A stretch of DNA of 64,000 nt from Sarcophilus harrisii (GCF_902635505.1 NC_045427.1:90683460-90747459), one strand, 5' to 3'; shown: positions 32,813 through 45,178, counted from the first letter of the stretch. The notes: a model not told the origin generated them from the sequence alone. Numbers and translations: made by a program.

Positions 32813-33815
32813 CCTATTTGATTGTGGGTATTTCATTTCCCATAAGGCTCTGGGCATCGATAACTAAGATATTTACAGTTCTGAAGACAAAATCCCCAGA
32901 AGGGAAAGATTAGCATTAAAGTTGTAATAAAAAGGAAACTCTATATTGATACACCCTTGAGGAGTGGGATAGCCTAACACCATCTTCAATAGTGGAAAAT
33001 TTCTCCCAGTCCAGTAAGAGATAGATGAATCAAGAGCCTGAGATAGCAATAGTAATTGTAACAAGAAAAAGAGACCATCTATAGACTGACAATGCTACCT
33101 ATTAATAATAATAATATATATATATATATATATTATCTCACAGATCTGTTGTTACATGGGACATTACATAAAAAACAACAAAAATGTTGAATGTTTTATC
33201 TGTTTTTGTTGCTGACAATGAGGGCATATATTAAATTTGCATATAGACTTTGGTCTATTTAAAAGGTACCTCTGATATTTGATGATTCTCTCATATATTT
33301 ACATAAAATCTCTGCTTTAAAACTTGATGCTCTATATTAATTTCCACATGAGATTCCTATATCTGGAATAGTTGCTAGGGACTACACTATATATAAATTA
33401 GTAGACAGTTCGTGATGGGACTACAAAGATTATATTACATGTATGATTTAAGACAACTGCAATTATTTTCACTGGGAAGATGATATAATAACAGCTCATA
33501 TGCATGAATTCACCATATTTCCCATGAGATGGCCTGAATTCAAGTACCTAAGATAAGTGAGACCTATTATTGTATATAAAATGACTGACTTCATGTAGAA
33601 GAGATGAAATCTTATATTCAAAGAGACAGAAATGATTTGGAAAGACTGGACATGGGTTTGAAGGAATCTGTGCACATTCTCCCCATATGAAAATGACCTC
33701 TTCCTCCTTAAATTATTTTTATTGTACTTTGCCTAGACTATAGGGCTTTCCTTTTTTCTATAACATTTCATTTCATATTTATTTGTATATATGTCTCATT
33801 TCAACTTCTTCTTCC
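32813..33815. other. Unassigned stretch with a short (TAA)/(TA) repeat
   Basis: A TAA then TA run lies at about 33104-33133. No gene or interspersed repeat was recognised in the rest. Confidence 0.4.
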
Positions 33816-33819
33816 CCCT

Positions 33820-33915
33820 TTCTCCCTCTTGAAGATGAGTTGAGGTTTTTTCATATTGGTATGTCCCAAAACTAGCACATTGCTTTATATATAAGTACTA
33901 AATAAATTCTGTTTG
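33820..33915 (+). mobile_element. L2 3'-tail remnant
   Basis: 'ctccctcttgaagatgagttgagg', 'tatgtcccaaaactagcacattgc' and 'taagtactaaataaattctg' follow the L2 tail loosely. Confidence 0.45.
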
Positions 33916-34134
33916 GGTTCTATAAACATTTTTTAAATACTGTTGTGCTTAGGAGCTGAGGAAACCAAGATAATAAACACTACCTTTAAGAAGTCTATAT
34001 ACTTTTGCTTTTTAATATATAATGAATTCAGTTTTTAAATCTTTAGCTTTCAAAAATGTCCCAGTTGCCTGTGATTTTTTCCCCAATCTTCTTTTTGTTA
34101 TTGTGTATTTTCTTAAAATATGCCTCACTGGTCT

Positions 34135-34560
34135 TTTTTCCTTTTCTTTTTGCTATGTTTCTATCTCTCTCACTTTCTCTCACTGCTTAAAAACAAAGTA
34201 GAACAAAGTCTTTGTTACAAGTATTCAAAGTTAAGTGAAACAAATCTCCTCATTGGAATTTTGTAATTGCATTGATCTGAGTTCTCAAGTCTTTCAATGT
34301 TGTTTTTTCTTTGTAATGTTATTATTGTTTTCATTCTTCTCCTAGCTCTACTCATTTCACCTTGCATCAATTCAGCATCTCTTTTCACATTTCTCTGAAA
34401 CTAAATTTTCTGTCATTTTTAAAGAAATAATCATTCTAATCCATTTAAATACTATAACTTCTTTGACCAATCCCCAATTGAAGATTATTCCCTGAATTTC
34501 AAATTCTTTGCTTTTCCTCTTGTTTTGATTTATTTGTGTCAGAACCCTAGTAAGGATATC
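34135..34560 (-). mobile_element. Old L1 3' UTR and ORF2 end, antisense
   Basis: 'gcattgatctgagttctcaagtctttcaatgttgttttttctttg', 'ctcctagctctactcatttcaccttgcatcaattc' and 'ttctttgaccaatccccaattgaagattattcc' are the reverse complement of an older L1 3' UTR type. Confidence 0.65.
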
Positions 34561-34814
34561 TTTGGATCATTCCACATATGGGAGAAAACCTGTGAAGATT
34601 CATGAAAGTAAAGGATATAGTTTTGATTGATGAATAAGCCAATTTGTCTAGACCTTGGTATTCATAAAAGGGAAATAATATGAAACAATATTGTACAGGC
34701 ACATAGAAGCCAGAATAGAAGTTCTTAAACAGCACTAGGAGTTTATATTTAATCCTAAAGACAATAGGAAGTGCTAGGTAATATAGAGGAGGTAGTTATT
34801 AAGGCAAGAAATGT

Positions 34815-35035
34815 GAAGATAGGCTCAGTAGACAGAGAGCTGGACTGGAATGAAGAAAGTCCTGAGTTCAAATATGAATTCAGAAATTACTATCAATGTG
34901 ATCCTGGGCAACTTATTTAACGTATCTGAGCCTCAGTTTCCTCAGCTGTAAAATGAGGAAAAATATCGCAGTTATATCCCAGAGTGTTGTGAGAAAAAAA
35001 AATAGATAAATAGTGCAATATAAATTGTAGTTATC
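34815..35035 (+). mobile_element. MIR/CORE-type SINE, full length
   Basis: 'taggctcagtagacagagagctgg', 'gtcctgagttcaaatatgaattcagaaattactatcaatgtgatcctgggcaacttatttaac', 'gagcctcagtttcctcagctgtaaaatgagg' and 'ttgtgagaaaaaaaaatagataaa' give the complete sense order, with a good B-box word gagttcaaatat. Confidence 0.88.
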
Positions 35036-35039
35036 ATTG

Positions 35040-35900
35040 TTTTTATTTTTTATGATGATGATAATTATATAAGGGATGGGAGAAAAAGGAGAATCAAAAA
35101 TACTTTAAAATTACAAATATAAAAATTAAATTAAATTTTTTCCATGCCAATGTAAAAATTTAACCCACACAGTGGGATACTTTCAATATTCTCACATGCC
35201 CCTACGACAATCTAGCTATGAATTATAAATCATGAAAAATTATATTTTCTCCTATTCCATATAAAATCTTGTTATTTCATAGAATCTCTTTTTTACTCAA
35301 ATTTGATATTACTGTATGAATCTCATTTTCTTTCCATTGATAAATTTCTAATAAAACTAAATCTGCTCAGTTCTACCTTATGTTACAAACCAAAGGTGTT
35401 TTGAATCTTCTAAAAAGAAGCTAAATGACTTTTTGATCTACAGGAAATTAAGTGAGATTTCTTAATTTATAATGAATAAAACAAAAATTTTAAAACTTTC
35501 AGGAGATAGAAGAGATATTTTGGGCCTTGTTTCCATAAAACTTTTGAGGGTCAGATAATATACCAGCGTCTCAGTGGGGAGCTCAAATAAAGAGGTTAAG
35601 GCTATGAAATGAGCCAGGTCACTGAATTAATTAGAACTATTCATGCATGCACTAATATATCATGACAAATTAGTAAGCATGGTAAGAAAGCTCATTTTCC
35701 TTTCCCTATCTTCATGGACCAAAAGTTATATTTAAATAATAATGAGTTAATATCACAAATTGACACAGAAGAGATTCTCTCTTTGAAAATGAAACCAAAC
35801 CATCCCTCAATTCCCTATCCAGAAGACAGGAAATGCATATTCTAAAAAATATGTAAATAGGAATAAGATCAATTTATTTGACAAATGACTCATAATGGTT
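35040..35900. other. Unassigned AT-rich stretch
   Basis: No gene or repeat recognised. Confidence 0.4.
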
Positions 35901-35907
35901 ACAACAA

Positions 35908-36078
35908 ATATATTGGAGTGATTTGCCACTTTCTTCATCACTGGATTAAGACAAAGAAAGATTAAGGTACTTGCTCTGGCTCACACAGCTATTAAGAGTC
36001 TGAGACTGGATTTGAATTCAGGCCTTCTTGATTCCAATCCTAATGTTATATCCACTGAGTCACCTAGCTGCCTCCTGA
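35908..36078 (-). mobile_element. Marsupial MIR/CORE-type SINE
   Basis: 'attggagtgatttgccactttcttcatc', 'ggctcacacagctattaagagtctgagactggatttgaattcaggccttcttgattcc' and 'tatccactgagtcacctagctgcc' are the antisense core and complete tRNA-like head. Confidence 0.85.
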
Positions 36079-36079
36079 G

Positions 36080-36900
36080 TTGACAACATTGCTCTAGGTA
36101 ATTCCCTTAATCTACAAATTGTAGAAGTGCTAATGTGCGATAAAACATGGGTTTTAAAAGTTGAAAAAAATTAGAAGTGGATGGAAGAAAAATCTTTTTA
36201 CCCTCACCATTTCTGTCAATTTTAACAAATTTATCAATAAACATGAAACATATCATCTTAGTCACTGCTGCAGATAATCAAAAGAAGTTACACTTTGAAT
36301 TTTGGGGATCCAATGGGATTAAGCTAAATTTGCACTATTTCTTTAGGCTAAGTATAAACCCTATCATTAAGTGGATTAATTTTGGGCAATTTTCTAATCT
36401 CATTATACCTTTTGTCATGAGAATGATTTATCAGAATTATAAAGCCTAATGCTGTATATCTGGTGAAATATTGTCATCTTCCCAAAGACAGTATCATCAT
36501 TTGGACTCTTTCAATATACTGTATTTTCATTAGCTAGCAGCTATTCATTCTTTCTCTACTACTCAGCAGGGCTATAAATAGAATGTCCAGCCAACCAAAT
36601 CAAACAATATTGAAAAGGTCAAAGTAGTACAGTACATTACTATAATTTACAGAATGCTTCTCATGAAATATTAAAAATCTTGACACTTTATTTATGTGAC
36701 AAAGAAAATAATGAAAATAGAAAGCAGTGCAGCATGATCACATTATTGCCACAGTTATTGTAGGGATATTGAAGAATGACTAAAACCTTAAGCCTATTAT
36801 TATCTTCACAGTCTAAACAACTTCCAAAAAAAGAGTATGTGGTTCCACTTAAATGGTGAGTCTAAAGTTAAAACTTTTATGTCTCCTATTAAATAAACTG
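36080..36900. other. Unassigned AT-rich stretch
   Basis: An open frame of 90 codons on the plus strand (36177-36449) has no recognisable motif and an AT-driven composition, so it is taken as chance. No repeat was recognised. Confidence 0.35.
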
Positions 36901-36902
36901 AA

Positions 36903-37065
36903 AGGTTCATAGATTTAGAAGTCATCTAGATCATCTAGGTCAATTCTTTCATTTTACAGATGAAGGAATACAGATTGAGAAAGATTAATTGATTTTTTCA
37001 AGGACACCCATGTAGTTTGTACTTCATGGAGAATTGGAACTCAAGGTCCTGTGACCTCAAACTTA
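36903..37065 (-). mobile_element. MIR-type SINE
   Basis: 'gtcatctagatcatctaggtcaattctttcattttacagatgaaggaatacagattgagaaagattaattg', 'caaggacacccatgtagtt' and 'ttggaactcaaggtcctgtgac' are antisense MIR. Confidence 0.7.
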
Positions 37066-37284
37066 AGAGGAACCGGAAGAAGGAAGGGGAAAATAAAGAG
37101 AACAAGAAAAATAAGTATTCATTATTTTATTTCTCAGATTTATTTGCCTGTCTTCATCAGAACTAATAGAAAAAGGTCAAATCTATTTGATTATAGCTAG
37201 AAGTGAGCCCAGAAATCAGAAAACTGATACCAGTCCTCAGAGAACTTTAACAAAAATCTCCAAATTATACTGAACACTAAAATA

Positions 37285-37860
37285 GAATGACAAGAGAGCT
37301 GTCACAAACATTTTTGCACATGTGGGTCCCTTTCCCTCCTTAAAGATTTCCTTGGGATACAAGTCCAGTAGAGACACTACTGGATCAAATGGTATGCACA
37401 GTTTGATAGCCTTTTGGGCATAGTTACAAAGTGCTTTACAGAATGGTTGAATCAGTTCACAATTCCACCAACAATCTAATAGTGTCCCAGTTTTCCCACA
37501 TCCCCTCCAACATTCAATCATTATATTTTCTTGTCATTTTAGCCAATCAGAAGCATAGTGGTATTTCAGAATTGTCTTAATTTACATTTCTCTACTCAAT
37601 AGTGATTTAGAGCACCTTCTCATATGACTAGAGATGGTTTCAATTTCTTCATCTGAGAATTGCCTGTTCATATCCTTTGACCATTTATCAACTGGAGAAT
37701 GGCTTGAATTCTTATAAATTTTAGTCAATTCTCTATATATTTTAGAAATGTCTTTATCAGAACCCTTGAATGTAAAAATATTTTCCCAATTTATCGCTTC
37801 CTTCTAATCTTGTCTGTATTAGTTTTATTTGTACAAAAATTTTGACAAAATATAATAGTA
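37285..37860 (-). mobile_element. L1 ORF2 3' fragment, antisense
   Basis: 'acaaacatttttgcacatgtgggtccctttccctcc', 'ccagtagagacactactggatcaaatggtatgcacagtttgatagcc', 'gtgtcccagttttcccacatcccctccaac' and 'cctttgaccatttatcaactggagaatgg' are the reverse complement of L1 ORF2. It is among the better-preserved pieces. It lacks the 3' UTR, so it may be one half of a larger rearranged copy. Confidence 0.88.
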
Positions 37861-37914
37861 ACTGTTATTAAAAACAATAAGCATAGGAATAAATAGAACT
37901 TTCCTAAAATCCTT

Positions 37915-38080
37915 CCAAAATATTTTCTGCTGGAAATTTGTCATATTCTAAATATTTGTGGGTTCTATTACTCTAAAATGCATTTAGAGGCTTAATATAG
38001 TGTTGATTCTGAGGAAAGCCAGGAAGAGCTCAGGCAAAGATCTGTCTACTTTATGCCATCTTGGTTCTGCTTCCCCCATC
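37915..38080 (-). mobile_element. L1 5'-end fragment, antisense
   Basis: 'aaatatttgtgggttctattactctaaaatgcatttagaggc', 'gccaggaagagctcaggcaaagatctgtctactttatgccatcttggttctgc' is the reverse complement of the L1 start (compare the start of the long copy at 51440: 'agccaagatggtagaaaggagacac...tttgtctgagctctccc'). Together with the ORF2 piece just to its left it suggests an L1 with a large internal deletion. Confidence 0.6.
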
Positions 38081-39284
38081 CTGTTCCTTTTTCAGATTTC
38101 ATATTGGAAATTTGGTTGTCTTTTTTTCTTGTCTTTAATCATATTAACCAGTTGTTTATTATTGTATTGCTTTTCCCTCATAAAACAAACTTCTAGTTTT
38201 ACTTAAGAGTTCAATGGTTTTCTTATTTTCAGTTTTATTAATATCTCCTTTGATTTTCCTGATTTCCAATTTGCTGTTTAATTGGGGATGATACTCATCA
38301 GCATGAAGTAGAAATCCAAAGTTGCTTTAATTTGCTTTTTTTTCTAATTATAAAGGATTTAGACAATTTTTCATATGGTTGTTGATAGGCAAGATTTATT
38401 TCTTTTAAAATGTAACAATAGATGTTGAAACTACTGGGATAGTTTTTAATCTTATAAATTCACATCATTACTTTATATACCTAGTGTTTTGAGACATTTA
38501 CCTTTTTCATTTTTGGTTTAACTATATTTTAACTATATTATATTTATTTGTACAAAGTCTTTTAAAAATAAAATAAAAATTGTTCAATTATCTGTGCATG
38601 ATCTCCTCTATCACTTTTTTAGTCATGAATTCTTTTTCTATGATCTAAAAGACAATTTCTCCTTTGTTCCTCTAATATTTTTATGAAGTTACCTCATATC
38701 TAGGATTATGTTTTATATCTAGAACATTTGGAGTTTATCTTGATGCATGGTATGTGGTGTGATCTAAACATGAATGCTGTCCAGTTTTTCCAGCAATTTT
38801 TATCAAATAGTGAGTCTCTTTTCCTTACAAGTGCAATATTTGGATTTATAGAACATGATACTTTCATGTTCTTTCATTGCATTACATAATTAACTTGTTC
38901 CACTAATCATTCTCTTTTTCAACCAGTGTCAAATCATTTTAATGATATAGCTTGAAATCTATTACTGAATGACTTTCTTCCTTCTCATTTTTTCATTATT
39001 TTCCTTAAGATTCTTGAACTATTGTATCTCCATATTAATTTTTTCATTTCTTGTTTCTTCCATGAAATATTGTTTGGGGCATTTGATTGGTAGAGCACTA
39101 AATAAGTAAATTAAGTTAGTTTCTTTTTTTATTTTTATTGCTTCAGACTATTCATGTACAATTAATGTTTTGAGCATTATTCAAATTGGTCTTTATTTCT
39201 GCAAAGATTGTTTTGAGATGGATTCATATAATTCCTATGTGAATCTTGTAAGATACGTTCCCAAATATTTTATATTTTCTGTAA

Positions 39285-39415
39285 TTTATTATTATTAATA
39301 AATTATTATTAAATTATTATGTAAATTATTAAATATCAATATCATTAAATTATTAAAAATTATTAGATATTAATATTATTAAATTATTATGTAGATTTTT
39401 ATTATTATTTCTGTA
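39285..39415. repeat. Degenerate AT-rich tandem array (aaattattatt-like)
   Basis: Units such as taaattattat and ttattaaat recur several times over 130 bases inside the old L1. It is probably local slippage expansion. Confidence 0.75.
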
Positions 39416-39904
39416 ATTATTTTGAATAAATTTTCTATTTCTAGATTTTCTTATGACATTTGTTGATTCATACTGATAATTTATGTACATTTTTTCTATT
39501 CTGTGACTTTTCTAAAGCTTTCAATTATTTCAACAGTTCTTGGTCAACTCTCTAGATCCCCTAAGTACATTATCATATCATCAAAACGTGATGATTTTAT
39601 TTCTTTTCCTATGCTTTTTCCTTCATTTTCTCATGTTATTATAATAGCTATCATTTCTACCATAATATTAAAGAATATTTGTGATAGTGGGAATCTTTGT
39701 TTTACCTGTGTTCTGCTTAGAAAGATCTCTAGCTTTTTCCTTTGTTCTTAAATTAAGTTTAATATATTTTTTATTTTAAAATATATTTTTTCAAAAAAAA
39801 CTATGTGAAAAGTATTGACAAAATCATAAGGTTTTTATTCTTTATATTAGTAATATATAACATTAATAATTGCATGATAGTTATCTGCAATATAATTGTT
39901 ATTA

Positions 39905-40155
39905 TTATAGTTAATATTTATACAGTACCTATTACGTGCCAAACATGGTGCTAAGCACTGTACCAATATTATCCCACTTGATCCTCACAATAAACTTAGC
40001 AGGCAGGAATCTTAACTTTATTTTTTCCCATTTTAGAGATAAAGAAACTGAAGCAAATCAAAGAGAGCCCAAGTCACTGATTAGTAAGTACTTGAGACTA
40101 GCTTAACCTCAGGTCTTCCCAACTCCAAGTTCTATCTACCATACTACCTATATTC
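39905..40155 (-). mobile_element. MIR-type SINE nested in old L1
   Basis: 'ttatacagtacctattacgtgccaaacatggtgctaagcactgtacc', 'ttatcccacttgatcctcacaataaac', 'ccattttagagataaagaaactgaagcaaatcaaagagagcccaagtcactgattagtaagtacttgagac' give an antisense MIR from tail to head. L1 ORF2 wording continues on both sides, so the MIR appears to have inserted into the L1. Confidence 0.8.
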
Positions 40156-40379
40156 CTTTCTCTATGTTGGACCAACTCTGCATTCTTAAAATAAACCTAA
40201 CTTAGTAATGCCGTATAATCTTTCTGTGATGTTGCTGTACTCTACTTGATAATATTTTATTTCAAAATTGTTCTTCAATATTCAATATGGATATTGCTTT
40301 GCAGTGTTATTTCTCTGCTTTTTCCTTCTTTTAGATATCAAGATAAAGTGTGAGTCAGAGTTTGTAAAGATCAACAAGA

Positions 40380-40800
40380 AATGCTAGAATAAAATCAAAT
40401 ATTGATTTCCAATTACGATGTAGTATGAAGTAATGAAGAAGGAAGCATGCAGAAATAAGAGCATAACTTATTGAAGTACTACAGAATTGTAAAGGAAAAA
40501 AAACTTTAAAAAAAGATTTAAGAACACTGATCAATATAATTATCACTCATGCTTTCATGAGATCTATAATGATTCATGTTATCCACCTTTTGACAGAGAA
40601 ATGGTAAACTCAAGGTTAAGAAAGAGACTTATTTAGGGATATGGACATTGTATGGATTTCTTTCATTTGACCTTGTTGATTTGTTATAAAGGATTTTTAG
40701 GGGGAAATCTTTCTTTTGATAAGAGGAGAGGGAATTGGGGAGAAAATGAGGCTAACAATATCAAAATGAAAATAATTAAAGTTCTCCATTGAAGCATTTT
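40380..40800 (+). mobile_element. Old L1-like 3' end
   Basis: 'gaaggaagcatgcagaaataagagcataac', 'gagatctataatgattcatgttatccaccttttgacagagaaatggtaaactcaagg' and 'ttgaccttgttgatttgttataaaggatttt' match the 3' UTR of an older marsupial LINE that I take to be L1-like. Confidence 0.5.
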
Positions 40801-41635
40801 TTAATGGCATAAAAAACAGAAGAAAGCAAGGAATGAACCATGGAAAAGAAGAATAGTTTTGAAAATGATTTGTGGAAATCATTACATACCTTTATAAAGG
40901 GAAACAAATAGTATAAAATGATGATTTATACTTCCATATACAATCTTCTCTGTTGTTATAAAATATTTGTAAAACACTCTGTGGTACATATTTTCAGAAT
41001 AAAAAGTACAATTTAAAAAAAAGAAAAAAGTCTAATTTTCTATAATAAAAAGAAGGATTTAACAGAAGAGACTATATTCCTCTGTAAAATATAGCTATAC
41101 AAGCAAAACATGAGTTTATTTAATAAATATGTTTATTCTGTGCAAATTCTGCATTTTAGTAGTAAATTATTCAAGTCCAAAGTTGAGTTCATCAAGTTGA
41201 AAAACATTCAGTAATGAGTATTTTCAATTTCTGGGTAATTCACTGGATTTTTGTACTCCAGTTCTTTAAAACTAATAATTGTTTTTCTCTTTCAAGGTCA
41301 ATACAATTTTCCTTTTTCCTATTTAGCTTATTGTGAGCTACTGATTGCCTGGTGAATCTTCCAAACTTTTTCAGTGACTTTGATTACCAGCCTCATATTC
41401 TTCATTATTTCTTCAGTCCCTCCCATAATTTTTAAGAAATTTAATAATTATCTTGACTACTTTATTACCCAGTTTTTTAAAACTCCTTCTCCATCTTACT
41501 TCTGGTATATACTCACAGGACATATACTCCAAGAAGCATTTCAACAGCAGTGACCTTCTCCAAGACTATTTAAAATTTTTTTTGTTTGTCACTAATACAC
41601 TTGCCATATCTCATGATGAATTACAACAATGTTAA
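40801..41635. other. Unassigned stretch
   Basis: No gene or clear repeat recognised. Confidence 0.35.
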
Positions 41636-41639
41636 TGTC

Positions 41640-41755
41640 ATCCTTTTTCTAGCTTATAAGTTCCTTGAGGTTAGCAATCATTTTAATATAAATTTTATAT
41701 ATCCTCACTACATAGCACAGTGTTTTGCAGACAGTAAATTCAATAAAATATTATT
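41640..41755 (+). mobile_element. L2 3'-tail remnant
   Basis: 'cttataagttccttgaggttagcaatcattttaat', 'tatatcctcactacatagcacagtgttttgcagac' and 'aattcaataaaatatt' follow the L2 tail. Confidence 0.7.
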
Positions 41756-41924
41756 GTTATAATAATCTAATTGGATGCTATATGTGCAATAACGAAATAT
41801 GAGAATCTTAGAATATTCACAATTAGAAAAATGCAAAGGGCAAGGGAAAAATTCATCATGAACTTAGCTAACTATGGTGAGCATGTTGTAGCCTCTGTTT
41901 CCCAGACTTTCTTCTTTTTTTTTT

Positions 41925-42250
41925 GTCTTTTCTTTTTAAATATGGATACTCTTTTTTAAAACATCATTGTCACTTCCCAATGACTCTCTCCCCACCTATG
42001 CCCTCCAGTAGTATCATCCCTAGTAACAAATAACAATCAAGCAAAACAAATCAACATATTGGCCATATTTGCAAGTATATGTCTCATTCTGCATCTCAAG
42101 GCCACCACCTCCGTGCAAAAAGTTGGAGATGTACTTCTCTGTTAGGCCTCTGAAGTCACCATTTGTCACTCACAGAACTAATCTGTCCCACATCTTTTTT
42201 ACATATGCTGCTGTCTAGTCACACATTCTTAAGCTAGTCAGAGAACAGAA
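41925..42250 (-). mobile_element. Old L1 3' UTR, antisense
   Basis: 'cattgtcacttcccaatgactctctccccacc', 'aacaaataacaatcaagcaaaacaaatcaacatattggcc', 'gtatatgtctcattctgcatctcaaggccaccacctcc' and 'ggagatgtacttctctgttaggcc' are the reverse complement of a distinct older L1 3' UTR type. Confidence 0.7.
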
Positions 42251-42259
42251 ACCTAATAA

Positions 42260-43585
42260 AAAAGAGACAACCTCTTGCTTACTCTGATGAGATCTTTTCA
42301 TTGTTGGACCCAACTACTTATTATGTAATCTATATTTTTGTGTTGTAACTGTTTCAAGCAAACTATTTCTCTACATACCCCTGTTTCTCTAATGTTCTAA
42401 TATCTGTGATGCACAAGACATTGCTGAGACAGTAGAGGAGGAAAGAGAGGAATAACTAGCTAAGGGCTGCTCTTCAAAAAGAAAGATGGAGAAACACTAG
42501 AAAGCACTCTTCTGGGAAGAGTCCCCTTGAACATGTAATAGCACCCACTAAATTATAGATGCTTCCAAGAGAAAGCAAGCAGAGACCTTACATTTCAGTT
42601 GGGAAACAAAAGAATTAAAATACATATTTCTTAATACCTCTCCACAGATGCACAAACATTCATGGACACATATCCATATAATCTACCAAGCCTAATATAC
42701 AAATGGCATCTGCCCCTGCCACAATACAGGTATGTTGGTACATCACAAAATAATATGCATATAGCCAAAGTTTGATGAGTCTTATTTGTGCCCATCATTT
42801 CTGAAAGCTTTCTTTGCTTCCCAAATTCTCTTGGCCAAAAATTCCCTTTTCCCAACTTCCCCAGAATGTTTAGTATTTTAGCTCTAGATTAAATTCCCAG
42901 GAGACTGACAGAGGAAAAAAACATTAGGGAAGTGGGGGTATGGAAGAGGGTTTGATCCTGGAGGAATATTGCTGGTTCATCTAAGGAAGCAAGCGTTTTA
43001 GCAGGAGGACAGAGAGAGTGGGAATGGGGAGAAATGTTTTCACCACAGACTGTGGGCAGGACCATTTGCTGCTTGTCTTCCTAGAGGTTTCTTGACTGAC
43101 CACGGCCACCAACACTACTTTTGTCCTTTCTTTATTCCCAAGGGCTGATTTGGAATCTGCATTTGTGAGAGATGATCTTGCCCTAGACAAAGGACTAAAG
43201 AATAAACTCTGATAATGAACATCAGAACTGCTAGTCCAGGTTCTGGATGCGGAATGTATCATAAGCAAAGGTTTACTCTGAATAAAGGAGGCAGAATGTC
43301 AATGCAGACTGAAAGAAGGCCTGCCTTATGGAAAGGAGTCATTCTAGACTGGAAATAAGGACGAAAGTTGGAAGAATTATGTCCAGATAAGCAGAGTAGG
43401 AGAGAAATTCAAAGTCTTCCCAGGATATCTGTATCTTCAGTCAGCTCTCTCAGAGTTGGCTTGACAAATATAAGAGGAAACCTGGTCACGGGTCAAAGTT
43501 GAGGAAGAAAGAAACTTTTGGGAGACAGGGCCCCAAAAATATAGGCCTTCAAAGGAAAAGGTTTTATGGAATCAATCTAACCATC
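42260..43585. other. Unassigned, relatively GC-richer stretch
   Basis: About 1.3 kb is less AT-rich than the window average. Two minus-strand open frames of 74 and 95 codons (42631-42855 and 42981-43268) have no recognisable motif. It could be an unrecognised old mobile element, an untranslated exon or regulatory DNA. No gene is called. Confidence 0.3.
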
Positions 43586-43589
43586 CACA

Positions 43590-43720
43590 AATGTTTATTA
43601 CTCATCGACTATATACAGGGTATTGTGCTAGACACTAAAGGGGGAGATAAAGAAATGTAAGACATGGTCCCTGCCCTCAAGAAGCATATGGTTTATCTGG
43701 GAAGACAATTTATACAAATT
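43590..43720. mobile_element. Old 'tttattactcatcgac' repeat piece
   Basis: 'gggtattgtgctagacactaaagggggagataaag' and 'acatggtccctgccctcaagaagcatatgg' match a widespread ancient mammalian repeat fragment (same kind as at 12390 and 26860). Confidence 0.6.
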
Positions 43721-44254
43721 AAATATGTTTTGGAGCTGGCTGCTCTCCTGCAATCCTAGATGACTGACTGGGTGGGATTGGGGAGCAGATAGGACAGAGT
43801 CTGATGTTGTTTCCTTGTGATTATAAGAGATTGGTTAGAAAGTTCTGTCAGCCTCTGTAAAATAACAGGAAATATATGAAGACCAAGCAAAAGTAACTTG
43901 ATTATTCTATCTTACCTTTAGGACAGGGTACAGGGAAGTGGGAGGGCAAACTTTATTCTCAGTATCTTTTATATTCCATATGGTCTCTCATTGAGGAAAA
44001 TGTTTCCAAATGTTACCTTGAACTTGAAAATGACTTATTATGTGCTTTCTAATCACTCTCTCCTATGAGAAGTGAGCTTCAAATGCAAGCAAAAACACAT
44101 TAAAGACTCTAGTCCATTTCTCTTTTAATTTCCATCACATTCTGTCATCCTCTCTGTTGCACATGGGATGGGAAAAGTTGACTTAAGCACCAAGTTCTGC
44201 TTTTTGTAAAACAGTGTTTTTTCCCTAGTAGGTTGCATTCATTCACCAGCAGCA

Positions 44255-44502
44255 ATGTCTGCTGGTTCAACACACCTTGCATAGCAATCCTGGACTGTAT
44301 GAAGCCAACAAAGGAAATTTTTTTGATGTCTTCCTCTAAGAGACAATTTTTCTGGAGCTTGTCTTCTGGGATAAACTTCACTCATTCTGTCATCTTGGGC
44401 TCATGTCTTGTTCAGCAATCCAGAACTGTGTGAAGCCAAGATAGGTATTTTTAAATGTCATCCAATGAAAATTTCTCTGGATCTCATCTTCTGGGACAAA
44501 CT
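44255..44502 (-). repeat. Imperfect tandem repeat of about 124 bp inside the pseudogene candidate
   Basis: Plus-strand anchor cttctgggataaac starts at 44363 and cttctgggacaaac at 44487, 124 bases apart. The anchor 'agcaatcc..gaactgt/gactgt.tgaagccaa' also recurs between the two units. On the minus strand the units encode FVPEDEIQRN and FIPEDKLQKN, so the repeat probably existed in the parent reading frame. Confidence 0.75.
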
Positions 44503-45178
44503 GATCCAGAGGTATTGACAGGTTCTTAGCTGTGGCACCAGCTGAGTCCAGTGAGGGGGAAGCAGAAGGTTCACCTCTCGTAAGCTGAGCATCTTCAGGA
44601 TGTGGTTGGGCCATCGTCTCTTTGTAAGTAGTCTTAAGATTATTAATGGGGTCCTTCTCAGCCTCCAGTCTCTCATAGGATTCATTTTGGTATTAGAGAG
44701 CCCTCAAGAAAAAAATGATGATCGTTCTCCTAAAACAAAGCCTTTTCTGTTGCCATCTCTCGCCAGTAACCAATTGGTTACTCTTTGCAAACTCTGTGGC
44801 AAGGTCAGAATACATTAGTGTGCAGAGATGTTCTTTTCAATATCTTGAAGATCGTCCTGTGCTGCTTCAGGGCTGACTTATACCCTTCTCGGAGGAAGTC
44901 CTTCCTCGGAGGAGGTTCTTCCACAGCACAATCTCTCTATCTTTAAACCCCAAGTCCGTCAAAGAAGTCACATCACAGAGATGTGATCACTCTTCTTCAG
45001 TGCTTGAAACTGGGACAAGCTCAAAGCCAACTAAGCCTCCTGCCCAAAGGGCTTGTACACTTCAGCAGAGACAAAACATTGTTTCTTGGACACACACTTC
45101 TCAGAAGAAACAAAATATCAAGCTGATGGTGAAGGAAGCTCCTTAGCTGCCTCTCTCCTTTTTCAAAAATAAGTCCAT

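Larger units (their letters stand above)
38085..40345 (-). mobile_element. Old L1 ORF2, antisense, with nested MIR
   Basis: An ancient L1 ORF2 in reverse complement. Marks are 'cccagtttttccagcaatttttatcaaatagtgag'-type wording near 38783, 'tttgattggtagagcactaaataagtaaattaag' near 39085, 'ttctaaagctttcaattatttcaacag' near 39510, 'gtgatagtgggaatctttgttttacctgtg' near 39682 and, after the MIR, 'accaactctgcattcttaaaataaacctaacttagtaatgcc' near 40170. The frame is gone. An AT-rich degenerate tandem array and a MIR lie inside it. Confidence 0.75.

Noticed and set aside
36177-36449. 90-codon plus-strand open frame
   Set aside because: No recognisable motif. Composition (Ile, Asn, Lys, Phe) is what AT-rich DNA gives by chance.
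42981-43268. 95-codon minus-strand Ser/Lys-rich frame
   Set aside because: No family recognised, no neighbouring exon or continuing frame, and no splice or poly(A) evidence.
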